Of a stretch of 64,000 nt of DNA, positions 11,395-20,322 are shown in pieces. Below the pieces are notes generated by a model. It had not been told where the DNA came from. It saw nothing but the letters and a program-made list of their open reading frames with translations, and did not search any database. Position numbers and translations under genes: made by a program. Each line of letters begins with the position of its first letter. Positions within the stretch are counted from its first letter, which is position 1. The stretch comes from Oreohelix idahoensis (Eukaryota > Mollusca > Gastropoda > Stylommatophora > Oreohelicidae), in assembly GCA_024509875.1 (NCBI GenBank), contig JAMPIV010017826.1, positions 62,001 to 126,000 on the forward strand. The letters run 5' to 3'.

Positions 11395-11887
11395 CGGGGG
11401 TCTGAATGGCTAACAAGTATGACGTCCGCATCGAATTCTAAACCTCTTGGGTTCGCTCCCAGTACAGGGAATATAATTGATGGACAATTTTTTTCAGAAC
11501 CATTTGCTCTTAATAATGTCATATTCCTCCCTGATCTCCTGGGTAGTGAGATTAGATGCCTAGTCTTCTCGGATAAGGGGAAAAAAATAGCAGGTCTCGT
11601 GTGCAAGTTGTGCACTTTAAAAACCATTCGGCAGTTGGAAATCGTAAATAATAGGTCAAACGGCCGCTGCCCTAGCAAAATTTACAATTTTGAAAACCTA
11701 CCCCTCACAAAAATATTTAAACTGTACAATGTGTGATTCTTGTATACACACACTATGATCCTCGCCGATGCTACGAAGTTCGTGCATTGTACTAAGATTC
11801 TCATTGTGTGATCTAAGGACGAAGATCGAAGCACCGATGGAGTTATCAGTTGCCATGGAGGTAGTACTTAAAACCAAAACCAAACCA
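11395..11887 (+). mobile_element. SINE-like element, tRNA-like head and CCAAA tail
   Basis: The head has a GGGTTCGCTCCC box (near 11449-11460) resembling a polymerase III B box, preceded by a weak A-box-like GAATGGCTAACAAG. The body ends in AAAACCAAAACCAAACC. Positions 11690-11887 are homologous to 6380-6570. The tRNA relation is suggestive only, because the A box is poor. Confidence 0.5.
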
Positions 11888-11894
11888 ATCCCCA

Positions 11895-12160
11895 AGGAGC
11901 ACAGTCGTTCAACAAACGTATGCCAAGTCCTCATGTGCAGTGCCATCACCTCAAGATCTGTTCATGTATTCCTCATACGTTTCATTTCTCTGTCTCCACA
12001 TCTCTTCTCGATGTGTTTTTTGTTGTTGTTGTTGTCTCCCTGTACGTGTCCTACCTTGATGATTTCCAAAAGAATGCCTTGTAATGCTATCAACACGGCT
12101 CATCAAGGTTTGTCCTATCCATTGCCAGGGTCTTGTTCTCACAAGCACATGGCTGGTTCT
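11895..12160 (-). mobile_element. LINE carboxy-terminal tail fragment
   Basis: On the minus strand the translated pieces WQWIGQTL, VDSITRHSFGNHQGR and TFVERLCSLG follow the order of RTE-type LINE carboxy termini. The same blocks occur at 54770-54960 and 55530-55800. A (GTT)n run near 12023 interrupts it as polyglutamine. It is inserted in the TRPC-like intron in the gene's own orientation. Confidence 0.7.
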
Positions 12161-12274
12161 CGTGGTAAAGGTACGAATGAACGAACGAAAGTCTTCATTT
12201 TGTTATACAAAAACAATTTATGGCTGGCTACTTTAAAAAAAATAATTGTCATGTTCAAATTCAATACGATCAGT

Positions 12275-12400
12275 ACATTTTTTTTTTATTCAGTCAAAAT
12301 CCCGGTCAATGACACTACTTCAAATGGTCACGCCCGGGCTTGAACCTTGAACACCTGATCGCCAGAGCAATGTGGTAACCATTACACCAGCGCGGCTCCC
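12275..12400 (-). mobile_element. tRNA-derived SINE
   Basis: The reverse complement begins GGGAGCCGCG and has an A-box-like TGGTGTAATGGTTA and a B box GGTTCAAGCCC at about 12337-12347. It ends in an A-rich tail (the T run at 12278-12287). The head is shared with the SINE at 41881. A short fragment of the same SINE (GCTTGAACCTTGAAACACC) is at 16167-16192. It could fold like a tRNA but lacks a clean cloverleaf, so I do not call a tRNA gene. Confidence 0.7.
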
Positions 12401-12760
12401 AAGGAAGGTACATAAATTACGAGATAACAAAGAAATATAAACCAAGTCAAAATGGCTAAAAATAACATAGTTCAAATGATAGTACTTATTGGTTAATGTG
12501 AGTTTGTTTTTTCATTGTCCTGTCTTTGATCTGCCACCATTGGGAGTTAGATCTTTGTGATTTGGACGTCATAATGTGAAACTGTCACGTTTTGACTAGT
12601 GATGATTTTTTTTCTTCATTAAATTACAGATCTAAAGTTAAGAATGTAATCAACGAACGAGCTTACTAGAGCTTGATGAGTTATAAAGGTATTTTTAAAA
12701 TGTTTTTTTAAACAGATCTAGGTAATGTATTCCTGGAATAAGTACCTGCATACAAGAGTA

Positions 12761-13176
12761 CAGGAATATCTCGGAGATATTGCGGGTTTGGTTCCAGATC
12801 ACCGCAATAAAGCGAATATGGCAATAAAGCGGGTCACACCCATTTTTGGGGATTAAGTGCACAATAGCGCTTGGTCTTAAAAAAAAAACAATGTACTGTA
12901 AAATTAAAAATACTTTATTACTAAAAAGAATGCTTCATCATCTGAGCCTTCAGCGAATCGTAATTTATTTTACTGGTGGAAAGACAAAATCTATTGGAAG
13001 AAGAAGGCACGTTCTAATAAATTAAAATGAATAGTTTTTAAAAAAAGTGCAAAGTCTGCGAAGCGCAATAAAGCGAAGCTCAATAAACTGAAGCGCAATA
13101 AAGCGAAGCGCAATAAAGCGAAGCGCAATAAAGCGAAGCGCAATAAAGCGAAGCTCAATAAAGCAAGGTATACCTG
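12761..13176. mobile_element. Tigger1-like pogo MITE with internal tandem repeat
   Basis: The element is 416 bp and flanked by TA on both sides (12759-12760 and 13177-13178), as for Tc1/mariner/pogo. The left end reads CAGGAATATCTCGGAGATAT and continues TGCGGGTTTGGTTCCAGATC, then CACCGCAATAAAGCGAATAT. The right end is GCAAGGTATACCTG. These strings, and an internal ATCATCTGAGCCTTCAGCGA, agree closely with the Tigger1 consensus of placental mammals as I remember it. Bases 13058-13163 carry about seven 15-bp GAAGCGCAATAAAGC units. There is no transposase, so it needs one in trans. Confidence 0.85.
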
Positions 13177-13347
13177 TACTTCGTGTTCCAACAAGTTAGA
13201 CCGCCATATGTAGAAGACAACTGGTAGTATGACATTTGTTTTAGTTGATCAAACATCATTAAAATAAAACAACAAAAAAACAAAATGACATATAGACAAC
13301 CGAACAATAGCAACCAAACTTACCTTCAAACAAGAGAGATAACTTAC

Positions 13348-13515
13348 CTTCGACCAAGGGGAGATAAGGTAAATCATGGAAAGTATTGGACAGCAGACCA
13401 GACCAATTGGTATAGCCAACACCAAGTAGACGAACCGGTTCAGGTACCTAAGAAACGGTACGCCACTGTACCACATCTCCCCAATCTGAGCCTGACACTG
13501 AGGGTGAGCGACAAA
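13348..13515 (-). CDS. TRPC-like cation channel, exon (pre-S1 to first helix)
   Basis: Minus-strand exon of 168 bp (56 codons, phase 0 at both ends). The acceptor is TTCCTTATGTGTCCACAG before TTTGTCGC at 13515, and the donor GTAAGTTATC begins at 13347. The product reads FVAHPQCQAQIGEMWYSGVP and then an arginine/asparagine turn, a hydrophobic helix and a closing YLISPWSK. Canonical TRP channels have HPxCQxxLxxxWYxxxPxxR, a helix, then APxSK at the same place. The match to the next exon is seamless, since family members continue SKxxRxxxTPxxKF. The ankyrin-repeat exons that should lie upstream, at higher coordinates, were not recognised. Confidence 0.78.
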
Positions 13516-13576
13516 CTGTGGACACATAAGGAACAGAATGTACAGGAACGAACGAATTTTAGTTTAATAAGCTTCC

Positions 13577-13640
13577 GCACTAGGTACGCAGACCTGTCTA
13601 ATATTCTTCCCTCTCTGTCTCTCATCTATTATATCAGTGT
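13577..13640. repeat. Short dispersed repeat around ACGCAGACCTGTCTAA
   Basis: A similar roughly 60-bp phrase (CACGCAGACAGGCCCGTCTAA, then ATTCTT and CTCT runs) occurs at 18987-19065, with a weaker version at 15640-15690. Family unknown. Confidence 0.5.
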
Positions 13641-13789
13641 TGCCTTAAGTGGGCATTATTGCACATGGAAAGAACAGTGGGATTTAAGTAATGGCGCTAA
13701 GATGGAAGGGGTTGACAGGAGGCGATGGAAATGGACTGTTGACTGTGCTAGAGCCAAGACTGGAACACCTTCCTCTTCATCCTCACCCT

Positions 13790-13880
13790 GCATCTCCCCA
13801 AGGAGCATAGGGCTTCAACAAACTTATACCAAAACCTCCTGTCCCGTGCCATCCGCTCAAGGGTTTACATGTCTTCTTCA
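13790..13880 (-). mobile_element. LINE carboxy-terminal tail fragment
   Basis: The minus-strand translation MARDRRFWYKFVEALCSLG corresponds to the last conserved block of RTE-type LINEs (R-D-R-xx-W-xx-x-V-x-A-L-C-S). Related degenerate copies are at 14760-14850 and 11895-11980. Bases 13881-14154 hold nothing recognised. Confidence 0.65.
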
Positions 13881-14154
13881 TTCCCCCCCTCTCCCCTCAT
13901 GCTCGTCGTTAAAGATTTCAAGCTTGGAAGGTGTCTTTTTCTCAATAGAGAGTCTTTAAAGTGTTCGTGATGTATGACACCAGAAATCCAACCTGAGATA
14001 GAAAGAAGGAATCATAACAGACGAATGAAAGAGTCACAGATATTAGGATATATTAAATATTATTTCCCTTTTATAGTAATTATCTTCCTTATCGGGGTCA
14101 TAGCAAAAGAATGCTGTTTTGTAAGTTAGAGTAAGAAGGCGCTGTAGTAGCCTC

Positions 14155-14530
14155 CAGCAGTTATGACTACCTATGGAAATGCGCCCTTCAGGTGTTAGCC
14201 CTTAGATTATTTTTTACTTGTTGTTCCTGCCGGGGTGTTCTTTTCTTTTCTGCTTGTCGTAAGAGCTTATTTTAGCCTAGTCTGGCGCCATAGAGAGCAT
14301 CTCCATGCGTTGCAATCGGCAGCTTCACCCTCCCAGGTTGCTGGATTTATACCCATTGCCTTCATGTCTATTTTGCACACATCTCTGAACCGCAGATGCA
14401 GTCGCCATCCATAGAAAATATTTTGGGGGATGCGACCATCTTTCATTCGGCCGATATTGCCATGCCAGCGAATCCAGAAGTCTGAGCTGTTTAAGCAGTG
14501 TATACATGCTTTGAAGACCAGCACATGGTA
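14155..14530 (-). mobile_element. LINE 3' tail, copy 2 (same family as 5425-5800)
   Basis: The minus-strand translation contains FKACIHCLNSSDFWIRWHGN, then GRMKDGRIPQNIFYG and an RDVCKIDMKAMGI-like block. This order is typical of LINE carboxy termini (YTLLxxxRLRWLGHVxRMxDGRIPKxxLYG). The untranslated 3' part matches 5425-5560. Frame breaks are present. Confidence 0.75.
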
Positions 14531-14759
14531 GCGCCTCGACATCTATCACTTTGCCCTTCCACGAAAAATCAAGGATGTGGCCTAGACATCATTGATGGAA
14601 GTTATAGAGCCTTCTTTCTTTCGGAAGTATTAGTGATAAGTTTATGGAACCCAAAATGCAGTGGCCTGGGAACATTTGGGAACCATTGTTTATACTGTAC
14701 TGACTCATTCTCACCATCATCATCATCTACATTATCATTAGCATTATCATCACCCTTAC

Positions 14760-14850
14760 CATTCTACTCCCTGTTGAGCATAGGGCTTCAATACGTTTGC
14801 TATCAGTTGTCATGTTCTACGCCATCCGTCCATGTTTTCCAATGCCCCCT
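14760..14850 (-). mobile_element. Degenerate LINE terminal fragment
   Basis: Similar to 13795-13880 around GAGCATAGGGCTTCAA. On the minus strand it encodes a decayed IEALCSTG version of the LINE carboxy block. Confidence 0.5.
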
Positions 14851-14944
14851 TTATCCCTGTCACTTCTCTTTCTCTTTCCCTTCTCCATGTTTCACAGTGT
14901 GTTCTTATCATCATCATTTTCATTTGCGCGCCGAATGGAGCATG

Positions 14945-15070
14945 TAACCACAACTGTAGCTGGCCCTCTTACAGGAAGCCTGCACCAAACATTCACATCC
15001 TCTTGTAGTAGTGGTTCCTGTGGTTATTTGCTTTACATGATAATTTTGCCAGCCCTATGTATTACCACAT
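14945..15070 (+). repeat. Dispersed repeat, copy 1 (second copy at 54305-54425)
   Basis: Both copies share CTGTAGCTG, AAGCCTGCAC, a TTGTGGTT/CTGTGGTT phrase, TTTACA(A/T)GATAA and TTGCCAGCCC in the same order and spacing. No coding frame. Probably part of a SINE or LINE 3' UTR. Confidence 0.6.
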
Positions 15071-15089
15071 ATTAGTCGAGAAGTGATAG

Positions 15090-15385
15090 GGACTCATAGC
15101 TTGACTGCTTGCGTCAGGGTCAGCGACTCATAGCTTGACTGCTTGCGTCAGGGTCAGCGAACCAGAGCTGACCACGACCCTACTCCACCTCCATGTGATG
15201 GTCCTGGAAACACGCTGCATCACTGCAGTCTGGCTGAGAGAGTAGGGATCAAAGTGGGAAGGCTAACCCGGTCCTACAAAATGCCATGCTGAAGTCAGAT
15301 GTGTCGGCTGACAGGCGCAATTAGCGCAGCTCCGCTGTAAACGGACATAACGCAACCAACGTCCTTGTCAGGGCGAACGAGGAAG
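15090..15385 (-). repeat. About 260-bp dispersed repeat, copy 2 (inverted relative to 10085-10345)
   Basis: Reverse complement of the repeat at 10085-10345. Its left edge also carries a 35-37-bp tandem duplication built on GACTCATAGCTTGACTGCTT (about 15090-15160). Confidence 0.75.
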
Positions 15386-15469
15386 AAGATATTAGTCGAA
15401 ATACCTGAGGATGATATATTCATATTCTTTCTTTGTATCGTCTGAGACCTGAGACCTGTACAGGGCCTG

Positions 15470-15580
15470 TGTTGTTAGGTCTTCCTTTATTCACTTACCA
15501 TGTGGATTCCTGAGCAAGAACTGCCTTGTGATATTATCAACCGGTTTCCTCAGTGTTTGTGACATGGACAGTATTACATA
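15470..15580 (-). mobile_element. Short LINE tail fragment
   Basis: The minus-strand translation SLRKPVDNITRQFLLRNPHG matches the LxxPVDSITRQSLFWNPQGK block of the LINE tail at 55600-55680. A stop follows at once. Confidence 0.55.
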
Positions 15581-15689
15581 ATTATCCATATAGTGAAGTG
15601 AACGAACGAACGAATTTTACTCTCAAAGGTTTCACGAAGGTCATGTAGACTCGTCTAAGGTTCTGCCCTTCCATTCTCACAAATTTTTA

Positions 15690-15870
15690 TTTAGGAAACT
15701 AAGAGCCATGGATCTAGACACAGAGTCCGCTGGGAGGGCAACATTAGACAATCTCTGAAGGACCAAGGACTAGAATAGAACCAGGCCAGGAGAAAGACAG
15801 CCGATATGATAGTATGGCGCTCTCTCTTGCAAACCTCTACACCTCACGCTAGAAGAGGAACGACTAAGTA
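15690..15870 (+). mobile_element. RTE-type LINE carboxy-terminal fragment
   Basis: The plus-strand translation VRWEGNIRQSLKDQGLE, an in-frame stop, then QARRKTADMIVWRSLLQTST and HARRGTTK is the usual ending of RTE-type LINE proteins. The remainder, to 16340, has no recognised gene. A SINE scrap is at 16167-16192. Confidence 0.65.
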
Positions 15871-16342
15871 AGCAAGTATATTCAATATATTGGTATCTAA
15901 TTATTTCTTCTTCGTCCTCTATTTCTCCTTCTTCGTTTATTTTTAGACGTCATCATGAATATATTAAAAGACAGCAGTTGTCAGGTTGAGGCTGTAGACA
16001 TCTCCGAAGAGTTTTTCCAGGAATGGTACTGGTGTCGGCCATATAAGCTTTCTCTGTTCCTCATATGGTGGGTACCTTTGAAGCAGATTACAGCTTCCTC
16101 CTTCCCATCGAGGCTATCTCAGGAGCCGTTCAATAGACTGAAAGTCTTTCAAATGCCATGGACAGCTTGAACCTTGAAACACCTGATCGCCAGTAAAGGG
16201 GAAGTATTGAAAGAGGCCATAGACTAAAAAATACCATGGACAGATAATAATAGTAAAGGGGAAGTCCTGAAAGAGGCCAGAGCCCAAATGATATTCGTAA
16301 TATAAGAAGAAAGCAGTTCACTTTCTTTGGGCATTTTGTGAG

Positions 16343-18920
16343 AAGGAAAAAGCTGGAATATATATTGACACAAGTAAAGCTTGAAAGAAAAAGCTGGAAT
16401 ATATATTGACACAAGAAAAGCTTGAAGGAAACAGCTGGAATATATACTACCGTGAGGTGTAAGAGGTTTGGAAAGAGAGCGCACAGACTAAACGCTCCTG
16501 AAGTTCCAAACAGTCCTGGAATATATATGTTGACACAAGAAAAGCTTGACCTCGGGGAAAAAAGCTGGCTCTTTGTATCCCATGCTTGTTGATCCACAAG
16601 AAAAGCTTGAAGGAAAAAGCTGGAATATATATTGACACAAGAAAAGCTTGAAGGAAAAAGCTGGAATATATATTGACATAAGAAAAGATTGAAGGAAAAA
16701 GCTGGAATATATATTGACACAAGAAAATCTTGAAGAGAAAAGCTAGAATATATATTGACACAAGAAAAGCTTGAAGAGAAAAGCTAGAATATATATTGAC
16801 ACAAGAAAAGCTTGAAGAAAAAAGCTGGAATATATATTGCTTTTCAAGCCAAAATCTCCCTTTGAAGGAGCAAAAAGCTGGAATATATATTGACATCAAG
16901 AAAATCTTCTCGTGAAAAAGCTGGAATATATATTGACACTTATAAAATCTTGAAGAAAAAGCTGGAATATATATTGACACAAGAAAATCTTGAAGGAAAA
17001 AGCTGGAATATATATTGACACAAGAAAAGCTTGAAGGAAAAAGCTGGAATATATATTGACACAAGAAAAGCTTGAAGGAAAAAGCTGGAATATATATTGA
17101 CACAAGAAAATCTTGAAGGAAAAAGCTGGAATATATATTGACACAAAGAAATCTTGAAGGAAAAAGCATGGAATATATATTGACACAAGAAAATCTTGAA
17201 GGAAAAAGATCCCGTTGAATTTATATTGACACAAGAAAATCTTGAAGGAAAAAGCTGGGTGGAAATATACCTATTGACACGCAAGAAAATCTTGAAGGAA
17301 AAAGCTGGAATATATATTGACACACGGGAAGAAAAGCTTGAATGAAAAAGCTGGAATATATATTGATACAAGAAAAGCTTTTGAAGGAAAAAGCTGGAAT
17401 ATATGTTTGAAGCTCAAGAAAAGCTTGAAGGAAAAAGCTGGAATATATATCGACACAAGAAAAGCTTGAAGGAAAAAGTTTTGGAATATATATTGACACA
17501 AGAAAAGCTTGAAGGAAAAAGTTGGAATATATATTGACACAAGAAAATCTTTCGGAAAAAAAGCTGGAATATATATTGACTTATGGCGAGAAATCTTCTT
17601 GAAGAAAAAAGCTGGAATATATATTGACACAAGAAAAGCTTGAAGAAAAAGGCGTGGAATATATATTGACACAAGAAAATCTTGAAGAAAAAAAGCTGTC
17701 AGAACTAGTGGACACTTTGCACCATCACGGAATATATATTGACACAAGAAATCTTGAAGAAAAAAGCTGGAATATATATTGACACAAGAAAATCTATCAC
17801 AGGGAAAAAGCTGGAATATATATTGAGCAACAAGAAAATCTTGAAGGAAAAAGCTGGAATATATATTGACACAAGAAAAATGCTTGTCAAGGAAAAAGCT
17901 GGAATATATATTGACACAAGTAAAGCTTGAAGGAAAAAGCTGGAATATATATTGACACAAGAAAAGCTTGAAGGAAAAAGCTGGAATATATATTGACACA
18001 AGAAAAGCTTGAAGGAAAAAGCTGGAATATATATTGACACAAGAAAAGCTTGAAGGAAAAAGCTGGAATATATATATTGACACAAGAAAATCTTGAAGGA
18101 AAAAGCTGGAATATATATTGACACAAGAAAATCTTGAAGGAAAAAGCTGGAATATATATTGACACAAGAAAATCTTGAAGGAAAAAGCTGGAATATATAT
18201 TGACACAAGAAAATCTTGAAGGAAAAAGCTGGAATATATATTGACACAAGAAAAGCTTGAATGAAAAAGCTGGAATATATATTGATACAAGAAAAGCTTG
18301 AAGGAAAAAGCTGGAATATATATTGACACAAGAAAAGCTTGAAGGAAAAAGCTGGAATATATATTGACACAAGAAAAGCTTGAAGGAAAAAGTTGGAATA
18401 TATATTGACACAAGAAAAGCTTGAAGGAAAAAGTTGGAATATATATTGACACAAGAAAATCTTGAAGGAAAAAGCTGGAATATATATTGACACAAGAAAA
18501 TCTTGAAGGAAAAAGCTGGAATATATATTGACACAAGAAAAGCTTGAAGAAAAAGGCTTGAATATATATTGACACAAGAAAATCTTGAAGAAAAAAGCTG
18601 GAATATATATTGACACAAGAAAATCTTGAAGAAAAAAGCTGGAATATATATTGACACAAGAAAATCTTGAAGGAAAAAGCTGGAATATATATTGACACAA
18701 GAAAATCTTGAAGAAAAAAGCTGGAATATATATTGACACAAGAAAAGCTTGAAGGAAAAAGCTGGAATATATATTGACACAAGAAAAGCTTGAAGGAAAA
18801 AGCTGGAATATATATTGACACAAGAAAAGCTTGAAGGAAAAAGCTGGAATATATATTGACACAAGACAAGCTTGAAGGAAAAAGCTGGAATATATATTGA
18901 CACAAGCTTGAAGGAAAAAG
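16343..18920. repeat. 41-bp tandem satellite, about 62 units
   Basis: The unit has the form GCTGGAATATATATTGACAC, then AAGAAAAGCTTGAAGGAAAA plus one more A (41 bp); AAGCTT alternates with AATCTT between units. Units are nearly identical from about 17,900 to 18,900. From about 16,450 to 17,890 they are disturbed by short insertions, including about 30 unrelated bases near 17,700. Because 41 is not divisible by 3 and the minus strand has no stop in any phase of the unit, minus-strand frames of up to 544 codons appear (CQYIFQLFPSSFS-type). I treat these as repeat translations, not as genes. Confidence 0.93.
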
Positions 18921-19168
18921 AGATAGACGATGGAAAAGATTCTGAGCAGTTTGACCTTATGGCATTGGAAGATCGAACGAAGGAAGGTTTGAGAACTGGG
19001 CACGCAGACAGGCCCGTCTAACATTGCGCCATTCTTTTCTTTCATATTCTGTAATGAATTAATTCATTCTTCAATGTATTTAATGTATTAATGTTACATA
19101 ACAAAAAACGAAATAAAAACTGTAACGCTGAAATAAAACCATTCTCACATTTACAGAAACAGGTCAAG
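18921..19168. other. Spacer between satellite and element A
   Basis: Contains the short dispersed phrase at 18987-19065 and, next to element A, the beginning of the SINE tail (AAACAGGTCAAGGTAGT) into which element A inserted. Confidence 0.5.
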
Positions 19169-19173
19169 GTAGT

Positions 19174-20322
19174 TGTTGCTGTCATTTTCGACGGAGTCAT
19201 CTGTCAAGTTATTTGCTTATGTTTGTATCATAAGTATAATTGTGTCTTTACCTGCGATGTCAGGTTGATTAGGGGTTGTCTTCCCTTGTTTATTCATTCA
19301 TTGTGTTTGACCATTAGGGTCAGAGGTTGACAGTTCGGCGTAGGCCTAGGGGAAGGTTTTTTTAAGCGGGAGTGAGATATACTTCCGGGAAGCCGGGAGG
19401 TCCTGTTTTTCTGAAGGGACCAAGAGTCCATTGTTTTTTTCGGGGAGAATCTTCGAAGTAACTGCTATGGCAGTTTTCCCCAGTGAATCTCTGTGCGTCG
19501 GGATGACGACAGAATTCCTTGTGATGTTCTGAGGATTCATTTGCCAGGTAATACCGACCTTTATGCATTATTACGCTTTTCGGTGGCAGAACATGTAAAG
19601 GATTACCTAGGGTGAACAGCAGCTCACTGATCCGCCATTTCAGAACTTATATATTTGTGCTCGAGGTAGCCATCCAAGACTGTTAGTCTTATATTGTCCA
19701 GAAATCCAGTGACGAAGATATATGTGGGAGCCGCAGATTGGCGGAACTTCTATCTACAATAAGTATTACTGCAGGGTTGATGATAACCTATTTAACAGAA
19801 GTACACGGCCGACGTCAGAACGAGGCCTGTGCTTTCGGCTATTATACTACAGCCTGATATGTGCAATTGGCGGGGAGTGCCAAGTTGCACCTATGTGTCA
19901 TAGTAACTAAGGCATCTGACGCGTTTAGTCAGAGACGCCAAGGGCGACGCTACGAACTGTCATTATTGAAGAACTTTGCTATTGACCATGCACGTCTATT
20001 CTGATGTTTACCTTTTTGAATGCCAAATGTATACCTATCGATGTCAGGTCAGCATGACCTTGTTACACTGACTGTTCCTGTTGATACTATGTGTGTTCCC
20101 GTCAATAAATGTCTTGAAACATGCCTGCAGTGTCAAAGCATCCTTGATTACTGCATGTGAGAGTATGGGTTGCAGGATCTACATCTATACGAGCCTAAAC
20201 ACATTCGCGTCTTCATTCGCACCCACACACTCAATTCATCATACGCTCGCACTACACATCTAACAACATGTATACTGTCTTGGGCCGGTGATCACATCAA
20301 CAAGAAAAAAAAGACAGTTACA
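19174..20322 (+). repeat. Element A 5' LTR
   Basis: 1149 bp, ends TG...CA. It carries TATATATTTG near 19650 and AATAAATG near 20104, which could serve as promoter and polyadenylation signals. Short open frames within it are not conserved genes. Confidence 0.92.

Larger units (their letters stand above)
11263..13347 (-). other. TRPC-like intron loaded with transposons
   Basis: Between the donor GTAAGT (starting at 13347) and the acceptor AG (11263-11264). It contains, from right to left, a Tigger1-like MITE, a tRNA-derived SINE, a LINE tail and a SINE-like element. Canonical GT-AG ends and phase 0 support a real intron. Confidence 0.72.

Noticed and set aside
13285..13959. 224-codon plus-strand frame over the TRPC-like exon
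   Set aside because: Antisense shadow; no domain, and the opposite strand has family homology with splice sites.
16130..19045. Large minus-strand frames up to 544 codons, IYIPAFSFKLFLCQ-type
   Set aside because: The 41-bp unit lacks stops in all minus-strand phases; the three frames carry permuted versions of the same repeat, so coding is not implied.
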